Assembly (NCBI RefSeq): GCF_004331175.1
Contig: NZ_SJOD01000005.1
Location: 186,001-250,000, forward strand
Direction: 5' to 3'
Origin: Acinetobacter sp. ANC 4178
GTDB taxonomy: Bacteria; Pseudomonadota; Gammaproteobacteria; Pseudomonadales; Moraxellaceae
DNA length: 64,000 nucleotides
Made by a program: the position numbers and the translations under genes. Of the stretch, positions 16,837 through 25,918 are shown piece after piece. The notes beneath the pieces are model-generated. The model did no database searches, had not been told where the DNA came from, and saw nothing but the letters and a program-made list of their open reading frames with translations. How positions within the stretch are numbered: position 1 is the stretch's first letter; each line of letters begins with the position of its first letter.

Positions 16837-19068
16837 TTAAACTGCTGCAAGCGCTGCGTTTAAAGTTTCGCTTGGACGCATTACAGCACTTACTTTCGCT
16901 GTATCTACAGCATAGTAACCACCGATGTCCGCAGCTTTACCTTGAACAGCAGAAAGCTCCGCAATGATTTTGTCTTCGTTTTCAGCAAGTGTTTTCGCAA
17001 GTGGTGCAAACTTTGCTTTCAACTCAGCATCTTCATCCTGAGCAGCCAAAGCTTCAGCCCAGAACTTCGCTAAGTAGAAATGGCTACCACGGTTGTCCAA
17101 CTCACCTGTACGGCGTGATGGAGACTTATCATTGTCCAGTAACTGACCCGTTGCTTGGTCTAGAGTTTTCGCAAGAAGTTTAGCCTGAGCGTTATCTTCT
17201 TTAATGCCTAACTCTTCAAGCGAGACAGCAAGTGCCAAGAACTCACCTAAAGAATCCCAACGTAAGTGGTTTTCTTCTACAAGTTGTTGTACGTGTTTAG
17301 GCGCTGAACCACCCGCACCAGTTTCGTACATACCACCGCCCGCCATTAACGGAACAATAGACAACATTTTCGCTGAAGTACCCAATTCCATAATTGGGAA
17401 CAAGTCAGTTAAGTAGTCACGTAGAATGTTACCTGTTACAGAAATCGTATCTAGGCCACGCGCTACACGTTCAAGTGTATAACGCATTGCACGTACTTGA
17501 GACATGATCTGAATGTCTAAACCAGCAGTGTCATAATCTTTCAAGTACTTTTGTACTTTCTTGATCAATTCATTTTCGTGTGGACGATACGGGTCAAGCC
17601 AGAAGATCGCAGGCATGCCTGAGTTACGTGCACGGTTTACTGCAAGTTTTACCCAGTCACGAATCGGTGCGTCTTTCACCTGACACATACGCCAGATATC
17701 ACCTTCTTCTACGTTCTGTGACATCAACACTTCACCAGTTTCTAAGTCAGTGATGTTTGCAACACCGGCTTCAGAAATCTCGAAAGTTTTGTCGTGTGAA
17801 CCGTATTCTTCAGCTTTTTGCGCCATCAAACCAACGTTAGGTACAGTACCCATCGTACGTGGGTCAAAGTTACCATTCCATTTACAGAAATTAATCATTT
17901 CTTGGTAGATACGTGCAAAAGTTGACTCAGGCATTACTGCTTTACAGTCATAAGGTTTGCCGTCAGCGCCCCACATTTTACCGCCACCACGAATCATTGC
18001 AGGCATAGAAGCATCTACAATCACGTCGTTTGGTGAATGGAAGTTTGTGATGCCTTTCGCAGAATCAACCATTGCAAGTGCAGGACGGTGTTCTTGGCAA
18101 GCGTGTAAATCTTCAATGATTTCTTCACGTAAAGATGTCGGTAAAGTTGCAATCTTCTCGTAAAGACCAGCCATACCGTTGTTTACGTTAATACCCAACT
18201 CATCGAACAATTTACCGTGTTTTTCAAAAGCATCTTTGTAGTAAATTTTCACACAGTGACCGAAAACGATCGGGTGTGAAACTTTCATCATGGTTGCTTT
18301 CACGTGCAAAGAGAACAAAATGCCAGCTTCTTTACAATCATCTAGTTCTTTTTCATAGAAATCGCAAAGCGCTTTCTTGCTCATGAACATAGAGTCGATG
18401 ATTTCGCCATCTTGAAGCGCAACTTTTGGCTTAAGTACGATGGTTTCACCAGACTTGGTGATCAATTCCATTTTCACGTTACGCGCACGATCAAGTGTCA
18501 TCGATTTTTCACCATGATAGAAGTCACCTTCTTCCATGTGTGAAACGTGAGTTTGTGACCATTGCTTCCACTCGCTCATAGAATGCGGGTGTTTTTTAGC
18601 ATAGTTCTTTACTGCAGCAGGTGCACGACGGTCAGAGTTACCTTCACGTAAGACAGGGTTTACAGCTGAACCTAAGCACTTACCATAACGTGCTTTAATC
18701 GCTTTCTCATCTTCAGTGGTTGGGTTTTCAGGATAGTCAGGAATCGCATAGCCTTTTGATTGAAGCTCTTTGATACATGCTATTAACTGAGCAACAGATG
18801 CACTGATATTTGGAAGTTTGATGATGTTTGTGTCAGGATCTTGTGTAAGACGACCTAGTTCTGCAAGATTGTCTGGCACTTTTTGCTCTTCTTTTAGGCA
18901 TTCAGAGAATTCTGCAAGAACACGTGCGGCAACAGAGATATCCGTTTTAACGATCTCTACACCAGCAGATTTAGTAAAGGTCTCAATGATCGGCAGTAGC
19001 GAATAAGTCGCCAACAATGGCGCCTCATCAGTCAGTGTGTAAATGATGTTTGACTTTCCACCAGCCAT
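16837..19068 (-). CDS. idh: NADP-dependent isocitrate dehydrogenase, monomeric type
   Basis: 743 residues, the standard length of monomeric (about 80 kDa) isocitrate dehydrogenases. The sequence carries the family's opening [20 protein letters not shown], the loop around [20 protein letters not shown] that binds substrate, DHKT-type cofactor region, and conserved [19 protein letters not shown]. The enzyme performs the same TCA-cycle step as icd (11862-13118) but is unrelated in sequence. In psychrophiles with both types, the monomeric isozyme is often cold-active and differently regulated. That would be an inference here. A 466-bp upstream region (19069-19534) carries its promoter. A strong terminator follows. 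Confidence 0.96.
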   Translation of the reverse strand: MAGGKSNIIYTLTDEAPLLATYSLLPIIETFTKSAGVEIVKTDISVAARVLAEFSECLKEEQKVPDNLAELGRLTQDPDTNIIKLPNISASVAQLIACIKELQSKGYAIPDYPENPTTEDEKAIKARYGKCLGSAVNPVLREGNSDRRAPAAVKNYAKKHPHSMSEWKQWSQTHVSHMEEGDFYHGEKSMTLDRARNVKMELITKSGETIVLKPKVALQDGEIIDSMFMSKKALCDFYEKELDDCKEAGILFSLHVKATMMKVSHPIVFGHCVKIYYKDAFEKHGKLFDELGINVNNGMAGLYEKIATLPTSLREEIIEDLHACQEHRPALAMVDSAKGITNFHSPNDVIVDASMPAMIRGGGKMWGADGKPYDCKAVMPESTFARIYQEMINFCKWNGNFDPRTMGTVPNVGLMAQKAEEYGSHDKTFEISEAGVANITDLETGEVLMSQNVEEGDIWRMCQVKDAPIRDWVKLAVNRARNSGMPAIFWLDPYRPHENELIKKVQKYLKDYDTAGLDIQIMSQVRAMRYTLERVARGLDTISVTGNILRDYLTDLFPIMELGTSAKMLSIVPLMAGGGMYETGAGGSAPKHVQQLVEENHLRWDSLGEFLALAVSLEELGIKEDNAQAKLLAKTLDQATGQLLDNDKSPSRRTGELDNRGSHFYLAKFWAEALAAQDEDAELKAKFAPLAKTLAENEDKIIAELSAVQGKAADIGGYYAVDTAKVSAVMRPSETLNAALAAV

Positions 19069-19534
19069 ATATAGCCCCTTGTGTTAAATTGAGTTTTGAG
19101 AACCAGACTTTTGGCCCAGTCCTACGAACCGATTGCTTGAATAAACCCTGAGAGTATCGTCCCTCAACGCTTATCAGTCAACGATATATCTTGTGATAAC
19201 GACATTTCGTCAGAAAATACCCAACAGCTTATGTGGTTTTTTTAAACGTTTTTTAAAGTCAATCATTTACATAGAGAACAAAATATCTCCTGCACTCTTT
19301 ATTCTGATCGTTATTCTTTCAAATCGCTAATGTTCATATGCAATCCAAGATATGGCGATGCTATAGCGAATTCATCTTAAATGATGATCTATTTCCTGCT
19401 GAGTCTTGAATATTTGTTGAACTTTCAAATTTCTCATTTTTATGAAAACAACTTGATCAAGCTCAATGATAATGCTAATTATGATTCAAATTTAATAAAT
19501 ATTTATTAATACTGTATCAAAAAAAGGACAAGGC
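19069..19534. other. 466-bp divergent intergenic region
   Basis: Promoter region shared by the monomeric isocitrate dehydrogenase (leftward) and the thioesterase (rightward). It contains no reading frame of note. A Fur-box-like sequence at 19468-19486 (GATAATGCTAATTATGATT, 15 of 19 against GATAATGATAATCATTATC) and an A/T palindrome AATAAATATTTATT near 19493 lie just upstream of the thioesterase start. AAAGGAC before 19535 is its ribosome site. Confidence 0.4.
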
Positions 19535-19948
19535 ATGGACATCGCAAAAGGACATACATTATTTAACAATGATCAGGTCATGCAAGACATGGGGGCCCGC
19601 TTGGTCGACTACAAAGACTGCTATGCCAAAGTAGAACTTTTGGTCGAAAAACGACATACCCAAGGTCACGGCACTTGTCATGGCGGAATTATCTTCACGT
19701 TAGCCGATGGTGCTTTTGCCATTGCTTGTAATACAGGCGATTACCCTGCCGTAGGACAGCACTGCAATATCAGCTACATTAAACCTGGACGAATAGGTGA
19801 TGTCCTCACTGCAACTGCGGAGTTACGCTCTCAAGCAGGTCGTTCCGAATTTTACGACATTCAAGTAGTGAACCAAAAGCACGAAACTATTGCAGAGTTC
19901 AGAGGTGTATCGCGCATGTTGGTTCCTGCTCAAAAAGAACAGCTTTAG
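19535..19948 (+). CDS. paaI: PaaI-type hotdog-fold thioesterase
   Basis: A 137-residue single hotdog-domain protein. The helix motif HGGIIFTLADGAFAIACN near residues 50-65, with the catalytic-type aspartate, and the following YIKPGRIGDVLTATAEL segment match PaaI hydroxyphenylacetyl-CoA thioesterases. PaaI clears stalled CoA thioesters in phenylacetate breakdown, but no paa gene is in this window. The physiological substrate is therefore open and the symbol reflects sequence type only. A good ribosome site (AAAAAGGACAAGGC) precedes the ATG. Confidence 0.8.
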   Translation: MDIAKGHTLFNNDQVMQDMGARLVDYKDCYAKVELLVEKRHTQGHGTCHGGIIFTLADGAFAIACNTGDYPAVGQHCNISYIKPGRIGDVLTATAELRSQAGRSEFYDIQVVNQKHETIAEFRGVSRMLVPAQKEQL

Positions 19949-20074
19949 CGAGATGCTTCTTGAAAAACTATTGTTAGCAACTTTTGGTCATGCTGGATTA
20001 TGGTTACATAATGAAATGTTGATTTCTGATTGATTGTTTAAACTCGATCTTTTTTAAGCTTTAGGATCAATCAG

Positions 20075-20473
20075 ATGGTTAAATATTTCTTGCCACTTGT
20101 TGGACTCAGTTTCTCTACTTTCTGCTTTGCACAAAATCCCTTGAGTGTGCATGTACTCAATTTGGATAATGGCTTACCCTCTGCGAATGTGAAAGTTGTG
20201 CTAGAAACGCAACAAAACAATCAATGGGTCGAGATCAATTCAGGCACGACCAACGAACAGGGTCGAATCACTGAGCTTTATCCCAAGGTCACAGCTTTAC
20301 AGAAAGGCATCTATAAAGTTACCTTCAAAACAGGTGACTGGTTCCGTCAAAAGAATCAACGTTCGTTCTTTCCTGAGGTTCCCGTAGTATTTGTGATTGA
20401 TGGTTCACTTGAGCATTATCACATTCCACTCTTGATTAGCCCTTATGGTTATTCAACCTACCGTGGAAACTGA
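20075..20473 (+). CDS. uraH: 5-hydroxyisourate hydrolase, secreted (transthyretin-like)
   Basis: 132 residues with a signal peptide (cleavage near CFA-QN at residue 20) and then a full transthyretin-like domain. LSVHVLNLDNGLPSANV gives the first catalytic histidine, GRITEL the arginine, and EHYHIPLLISPYGYSTYRGN the second histidine and the C-terminal signature. The enzyme hydrolyses 5-hydroxyisourate during urate breakdown. The signature normally ends YRGS; here the last residue is Asn. No other purine-catabolism gene is nearby. Periplasmic HIU hydrolases are known in enterobacteria. A strong terminator follows. Confidence 0.9.
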   Translation: MVKYFLPLVGLSFSTFCFAQNPLSVHVLNLDNGLPSANVKVVLETQQNNQWVEINSGTTNEQGRITELYPKVTALQKGIYKVTFKTGDWFRQKNQRSFFPEVPVVFVIDGSLEHYHIPLLISPYGYSTYRGN

Positions 20474-20503
20474 TGCTTCGAAGCAGGTTTACTGCATCAA
20501 GAT

Positions 20504-20535
20504 AAAAAAACGATGCCATAAGGCATCGTTTTTTT
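20504..20535. terminator. Bidirectional intrinsic terminator
   Basis: AAAAAAACGATGCC and its exact complement flank a 4-base loop, between convergent uraH and the M61 peptidase gene. Confidence 0.92.
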
Positions 20536-20557
20536 AACTCTATTTAAATCCGACAGC

Positions 20558-22261
20558 TTAAGCTTTTAACCAAGCATCTGCTTTTGCCTGATCTTCCACT
20601 TTGAATTCCACTGTGGTTAGACCAGTTTCACTACCTTGGACTTCAAATTGCATCAATTCATCACGACGGAAAGCAAAGATAGTGAACGTCTCTTTACGTT
20701 TCGCATATTGCGCCAAGAGCTTTTCACTGGCTTTTAGACCATCAATCGCAAGAATGACATCATTGGCAGAAAGTCCTGCTTTTGCAGCGACACCATCACG
20801 GCGAGTTTGCTGAATCAGCACACCTTCTGGCTTGTCTACAACCTTCATACCAAATGGCAATGATTTATCATTTTTTAAACTATAGCTTAAGCCAAATTCT
20901 GGGAATAATTGATCGAGCGGTAATTCATCAACTGTATTGATTAAATGGTTAATCTGCTCAATCCAATTATCACCTGTCAGCTCATTACACAGTTCAACAA
21001 TCGTACGTTCGTGTACCTGTACACCCTTTTGCGCATTTTCATACAATTTGCGCATTAAGGCATCTAAGCTTGAACCCCGTAAACGCAGACCTAAGTCCAA
21101 GCACAATGCCACTAAACAACCTTTGTTGTAATAGCTGGTGCCTGCGTTGTTCGAGTTTTCATCTTGGCGATAGAACTTGATCCACGCATCAAAACTAGAC
21201 TCTGCTACGCTTTGCACATGACGACCTGGGTTCTGCAAGTAACGATCAATCTGAGTTTTTAATAACTTTAAGTAAGATTCTTGTGATACCACGCCACTGC
21301 GTAGCAAAATCAAATCATCATAATATGAAGTAAAGCCTTCAAACACCCAAAGCAAGGTGGTGTAGCTTTCTTTATTTAAATCGTAATTGACCAAATTTTC
21401 AGGGCGAATAAACTTCACTAACCAAGTGTGGAAATATTCATGGCTGCACAAGCCTAAAAAGCGCTGATAATCTTCAGACGGTTCTACAGGTTCGTCAACT
21501 TTTGGTAAATCATTACGCGGCGTAATCAAACTGGTGCTATTTGGATGTTCTAACCCACCATAGCTATTGCCCGTGGCCATAGTCATAAAGGTATAGTTGG
21601 CAAACGGTGCCGAACCGAACATTTTAATTTCAGTGGCACAGATTTTTTCAATGTCCTGCTGCATACGCTCAGCATTCATGGCATGTTGCCCTGAAACCAC
21701 AAATTCATGTGCGATGCCTTCAGCATTAAAGCTAAAACGAGTTTGCTCTGCCAACTCAAATGGTGCATCAATCAGTTCTGCATAATTTTTGGCTTTTAGC
21801 GTGTAGCGGCCTTTGACCAAACTTTTAGATGCCAAGCCTGTAGCTAACTGGAAATGTTTTAACTCATCTGGCAGGAACAGTTCAACTTCAATTTCTTTGT
21901 CTTCCTGACCATCCAAACCTAAACAGGCACATGCAGGATTGACATATAAACGGTTTTGATCGACGTAGGCACCACGCACCGACAGGTCATAGGCATACAC
22001 ATCATATTCAACCGTAATAAATTCATGATCCGTATTGAACAGGCGCCATTTATTCTTTTCAAATTTCTGAATTTTCAGAATGCGTCCTGACTCATCATAA
22101 GCACGTACCGATTCAATATGCTTAGAAAATTCACGAATCAGATAGCTGCCAGGAATCCATGTTGGGAGAGAAAGGACTTGAGTTGGGTTTGCCAAAAAAC
22201 GCAGTGTGACATGTACAAGATGCTGACGATAATCGTCAAATTCGATTTGATAATGCAACAT
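20558..22261 (-). CDS. M61 family glycyl aminopeptidase-like protease with PDZ domain
   Basis: 567 residues. An N-terminal beta-rich domain (about 1-170) with LPTWIPGSYLIREFSKHI is followed by a thermolysin-like catalytic domain bearing the zinc motif HEYFH and the downstream glutamate in WVFEGFTSYYDDL. A C-terminal PDZ domain at about residues 460-540 contains GVLIQQTRRDGVAAKAGLSANDVILAIDG. No signal peptide is visible, so it is probably cytoplasmic. The family prefers N-terminal Gly/Ala peptides, but specificity is inferred. Its upstream neighbour, dacC, is divergent. Confidence 0.88.
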   Translation of the reverse strand: MLHYQIEFDDYRQHLVHVTLRFLANPTQVLSLPTWIPGSYLIREFSKHIESVRAYDESGRILKIQKFEKNKWRLFNTDHEFITVEYDVYAYDLSVRGAYVDQNRLYVNPACACLGLDGQEDKEIEVELFLPDELKHFQLATGLASKSLVKGRYTLKAKNYAELIDAPFELAEQTRFSFNAEGIAHEFVVSGQHAMNAERMQQDIEKICATEIKMFGSAPFANYTFMTMATGNSYGGLEHPNSTSLITPRNDLPKVDEPVEPSEDYQRFLGLCSHEYFHTWLVKFIRPENLVNYDLNKESYTTLLWVFEGFTSYYDDLILLRSGVVSQESYLKLLKTQIDRYLQNPGRHVQSVAESSFDAWIKFYRQDENSNNAGTSYYNKGCLVALCLDLGLRLRGSSLDALMRKLYENAQKGVQVHERTIVELCNELTGDNWIEQINHLINTVDELPLDQLFPEFGLSYSLKNDKSLPFGMKVVDKPEGVLIQQTRRDGVAAKAGLSANDVILAIDGLKASEKLLAQYAKRKETFTIFAFRRDELMQFEVQGSETGLTTVEFKVEDQAKADAWLKA

Positions 22262-22439
22262 AATAGGCAGTTCAAAATAAAATAAATAATCTTGCCAGCT
22301 AGCTTAGCACTTTTTTCAAAGTCGATGCAGAACTGTGTTATTTGTCTGCAACTCGGACTAGCCATCTGCTCAAAAAAGGCATAGCATTCCCCTTGTTTTG
22401 TCAGTTTCTTGCTGATGGATTAGCTTGATAGGAATACCT

Positions 22440-23750
22440 TTGAAACGTTTCACTTACCTCGTCGCTTTATTTGCTTTGCTCTGCACTTCTTTCGCAAATG
22501 CAACACTCCTTAACTTAGTTCCCGAAAGTGTCCAAGCCGAATCATGGACGATTTTAGACACACAATCTGGACAGGTCATTGCCGAACATAATAGTCATGC
22601 ACAACGCGCGCCTGCCTCATTAACCAAAATGATGGTTGGTTATATTGCGTTAAAAGAAATTCAAGCAGGTCATTTACGTAAAGACGAGGTACTCACTGCA
22701 ACGCCCGTAGTGAAAACAGTCATGTGGGATGAATCCCAAATGTACTTAAAAGAAGGCGAGAAAATTTCGGTAGATCAACTTTTGGCAGGCTTAGTGGTCA
22801 TGTCTGCAAATGATGCTGCCGTAACCCTTGCTGAGCGCATTTCAGGCAGTATTCCAAAGTTTGTAGAGCGCATGAATCAGGAAGCAAAAGCACTCGGTAT
22901 GAAAGACACGCACTTTCAAAACCCAGCAGGCATTACCATGCCTGAGCATTATTCCTCTGCAAATGACTTAGCACAATTGGGACAAGCAATTAGTAAGCAA
23001 ACGCCAGACTATTTTTATTATTCCAAGCAACAAAGCTTTAGCTATAATCAACGCTATCACCATGCGACCAATTTAGTCCTGAAAATGGATCCTACCGTTG
23101 ATGGTTTAAAAACTGGCTACACCAAAGCTGCAGGCTATAACCTTGCCTTAACGGCGAACCGCCCAAGCATGAATCCTGACGCACCCAATCGTCGTCTAGT
23201 GGTTGTGGTTATGGGCACCAAAAGTGCTGCAAAACGTGCTGAAGTGGCTTATGACCTGATGAATTTGGCCTATACCTACACCCGTAATGAAATTGCTATT
23301 AAAGACAAGCAACTCATTGCAGAATTGCCTGTGGTGAAATCCACCCTAAAAATGTTTAAAGTCCAAACACAAGCACCTGAACTCATTACAACATCCTTGT
23401 ACGACCAACCTTATGCAATTGACTTAAGCACTTACGACAAGATTAATCAGCGTATTATGCTCAATACAGGTGATGGCAGCTTACACCCCGTTGATCCTTT
23501 GGCAGAAACAAAAACACATTTAAATATTGAAATGAATGAGCATGCTTTAACTGCTCCGTTGGCGAAAGTCATGCAATTGGCAACTGTACATGTTTATCAG
23601 AACAATCAACTCATCCGTACGATTGCAATTGAAGACGATGTTCAAATTGAAGAAGCCAATGTATTTGAACGCTTTCTGCTCTGGATCAAACACATTCTTC
23701 CCTTTTTTGGTTCAGATGATTTTAAAGTGAAAATTTATCCGCTTCATTAA
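22440..23750 (+). CDS. dacC: D-alanyl-D-alanine carboxypeptidase (PBP5/6 type)
   Basis: 437 residues from a TTG start at 22440 (AGGA ribosome site 8 bases upstream); another TTG five codons earlier is possible. A signal peptide (MKRFTYLVALFALLCTSFANA) leads into the penicillin-binding domain with SLTK (S60, K63), SAN near residue 117 and KTG near residue 216. A PBP5-type C-terminal domain and a tail with FLLWIKHILPFFG may anchor it to the membrane. It trims the terminal D-Ala from stem peptides in the periplasm. The choice between dacA and dacC as a name is uncertain. Confidence 0.88.
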   Translation: MKRFTYLVALFALLCTSFANATLLNLVPESVQAESWTILDTQSGQVIAEHNSHAQRAPASLTKMMVGYIALKEIQAGHLRKDEVLTATPVVKTVMWDESQMYLKEGEKISVDQLLAGLVVMSANDAAVTLAERISGSIPKFVERMNQEAKALGMKDTHFQNPAGITMPEHYSSANDLAQLGQAISKQTPDYFYYSKQQSFSYNQRYHHATNLVLKMDPTVDGLKTGYTKAAGYNLALTANRPSMNPDAPNRRLVVVVMGTKSAAKRAEVAYDLMNLAYTYTRNEIAIKDKQLIAELPVVKSTLKMFKVQTQAPELITTSLYDQPYAIDLSTYDKINQRIMLNTGDGSLHPVDPLAETKTHLNIEMNEHALTAPLAKVMQLATVHVYQNNQLIRTIAIEDDVQIEEANVFERFLLWIKHILPFFGSDDFKVKIYPLH

Positions 23751-23817
23751 AGTTGAATGCTTTAGTCTGGTTTATGTAAGTTGTTGTAACTTGTAAAAAA
23801 ATTCCAACACATCAGAT

Positions 23818-23855
23818 AAAAGAAGATGGCATGTTAAGCCATCTTCTTTTTTTTT
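23818..23855 (+). terminator. Intrinsic terminator of dacC
   Basis: AAAAGAAGATGGC pairs with its exact complement across a 7-base loop and is followed by T-run. It lies between dacC and ndh, whose start is only 24 bp further. Confidence 0.85.
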
Positions 23856-23878
23856 AATAATAAAATAGGCCCGTCAAA

Positions 23879-25162
23879 ATGAACGAACTACATAAAATAG
23901 TCATTGTGGGTGGTGGCGCTGGAGGATTAGAACTTGCCACATTATTGGGAGAACATTTCGGCAAACATACAAAAGCTAAAATTACTTTGGTTGACCAAAA
24001 CCTAACGCATATCTGGAAACCGCTTTTACATGAAATTGCAGTTGGTGCATTGAATGCCCACACCGAAGAACTGAATTATTATGCTCATGCAGCACAACAT
24101 GATTATGAGTTTGTTCTAGGCCGGTTTACTGATTTAGATCGAAGCAAAAAAAGCATTTTATTAGAACAGCCATTTTCTGTGGTGAATGAAGATCAACGTC
24201 ACTATTCCCTTAGCTATGACACCCTTATTTTTGCTATTGGTTCAACCTCAAATGATTTCAATACTGAAGGCGTAGGTGAACATTGCCATTTTCTAGACAA
24301 TCGTGTGCAAGCAGAACAATTTCAGCAACAACTTTTGCACCTATATGTGGCCGCGCAAACCCAATCTTCGCCTACGGATTTGAATATTGCCGTTATTGGC
24401 GCGGGTGCAACTGGCGTAGAATTGGCGGCAGAACTGGTACAAAGTACACAAAGCTTTCATCAATATGGGCTCAATAAAATCGATCCTAAACGTGTAAAGA
24501 TCTCACTCATTGAAGCCGCTGACCGAATTTTACCAGCACTGTCTGAGAAAATATCGCAACATACTTTAGGTGAACTCCATCATGCCAACATTCAAGTTTT
24601 GACCCATAAACGAGTCAGTAAAATTGATGAAAAACAGATTTATTTCACACATGGTGCCAGTATTCCCACAGACCTAAGCGTTTGGTGTGCAGGGATTCAA
24701 GCGCCGAAAGTATTTCAACAACTGACGGAATTTGAAAAAGATCATTTGAATCGCTTAAAAGTCTACGCGACCCTACAAACAAAAACTGACCCAAATATTT
24801 TTGCCTTTGGTGATTGCGCACATTGCCAACCCATTGCCGATGAACCTGTACTTGGACCTCGTGCACAAGTCGCCAGTCAACAAGCGCATTTCTTGGTCAG
24901 TGCAATGTCTGCACGCATTAAAAATAAGGCACAGCCGATGTTCAAATTTGCCGATAAAGGCTCATTGGTGTCATTAAGTCATCATAAAGCTGTAGGAGAA
25001 TTGCTCGGGCAAGTGAATGTGCAAGGTTGGGTGGCAAAATCACTCTATATCTCTTTGTATCGTATGCATCAAGCAACCATACATGGATATACCCGCACCG
25101 CTTATTTTATGGCAAAAGATGCAATGAACAAAAAACTGGCACCTAATATTAAATCGCATTGA
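23879..25162 (+). CDS. ndh: Type II NADH dehydrogenase (NDH-2)
   Basis: 427 residues of the two-dinucleotide-binding FAD/NAD(P) fold. The FAD-binding GGGAGGLELA lies at residues 11-20, the NADH-binding GAGATGVELAAEL near residue 170, and the second FAD contact FAFGDCAHC near residue 305. The C-terminal hydrophobic/basic part is typical of the membrane-bound respiratory enzyme, which passes electrons from NADH to quinone without proton pumping. The start follows the dacC terminator, so it has its own promoter within or after the hairpin. Other FAD-dependent oxidoreductases share the fold, but the pattern fits NDH-2 best. Confidence 0.85.
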   Translation: MNELHKIVIVGGGAGGLELATLLGEHFGKHTKAKITLVDQNLTHIWKPLLHEIAVGALNAHTEELNYYAHAAQHDYEFVLGRFTDLDRSKKSILLEQPFSVVNEDQRHYSLSYDTLIFAIGSTSNDFNTEGVGEHCHFLDNRVQAEQFQQQLLHLYVAAQTQSSPTDLNIAVIGAGATGVELAAELVQSTQSFHQYGLNKIDPKRVKISLIEAADRILPALSEKISQHTLGELHHANIQVLTHKRVSKIDEKQIYFTHGASIPTDLSVWCAGIQAPKVFQQLTEFEKDHLNRLKVYATLQTKTDPNIFAFGDCAHCQPIADEPVLGPRAQVASQQAHFLVSAMSARIKNKAQPMFKFADKGSLVSLSHHKAVGELLGQVNVQGWVAKSLYISLYRMHQATIHGYTRTAYFMAKDAMNKKLAPNIKSH

Positions 25163-25296
25163 AATTTTTTTAATTGCCCTTATTAACTAAAAAATGTCGT
25201 AAAAAAGTACAAATTGCAGAATTTTGATGAAATACAGTCAACAAATTCTGCTTTTCACTTTATGATATACCCTTAAAAATTGAATGGATCAATAAC

Positions 25297-25779
25297 ATGA
25301 CTGCTATTGCAAATAACCACGTGGTTTCTTTCCACTACACATTGACTAACGCAGAGGGTGAAACTCTCGACCAATCTCAAGGTGAACCACTTGCATATTT
25401 GCACGGTGCGGGCAACATTATCCCAGGTTTAGAAAAAGCACTTGAAGGCAAAACAGTAGGCGAAAAATTCACTGTTAACGTTCCTGCTGCTGAAGGCTAT
25501 GGCGAATACAACCCAGACCTAGTACAAGAAGTTCCAGCGCAAATGTTCCAAGGCGTTGACAACATTCAAGCGGGTATGCAATTCCAAGCTCAAACTGATG
25601 ACGGCGTTCAAATCGTTACTGTTAAAGCAGTTGAAGGCGACAACGTAATTGTTGATGCAAACTTCCCACTTGCTGGTCAAGACTTAACTTTCGCAGTTGA
25701 AATCGTAGAAATCCGTGAAGCTTCTCAAGAAGAATTAGATCACGGTCACGTACACGGTGCGGGTGGTCATCACCACTAA
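25297..25779 (+). CDS. slyD: FKBP-type peptidyl-prolyl isomerase SlyD
   Basis: 160 residues. The FKBP domain is split by the IF chaperone domain (about residues 70-130), as in SlyD. AYLHGAGNIIPGLEKALEG near residue 30 is the FKBP core, and AAEGYGEYNP marks the insertion. The C-terminal tail is short and His-rich (HGHVHGAGGHHH), compatible with nickel binding as in E. coli, though reduced. It helps fold proteins and handles metal in the cytoplasm. It is monocistronic with a terminator. Confidence 0.93.
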   Translation: MTAIANNHVVSFHYTLTNAEGETLDQSQGEPLAYLHGAGNIIPGLEKALEGKTVGEKFTVNVPAAEGYGEYNPDLVQEVPAQMFQGVDNIQAGMQFQAQTDDGVQIVTVKAVEGDNVIVDANFPLAGQDLTFAVEIVEIREASQEELDHGHVHGAGGHHH

Positions 25780-25793
25780 GATCGACCGATCGG

Positions 25794-25824
25794 AAAAGGG
25801 CAAATTTAACTTTGCCCTTTTTTT
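25794..25824 (+). terminator. Intrinsic terminator of slyD
   Basis: AAAAGGGCAAA pairs with TTTGCCCTTTT across a 6-base loop, followed by T-run, 15 bp after the stop. Confidence 0.9.
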
Positions 25825-25918
25825 ATGCCTAGTGTTTTATTTTTATACATCTAGTTCTACTGAATTTTAGCAAATCGTTTTAGAATCAAGATAAGTTGTT
25901 TATTCAAGCACTAAGCTC

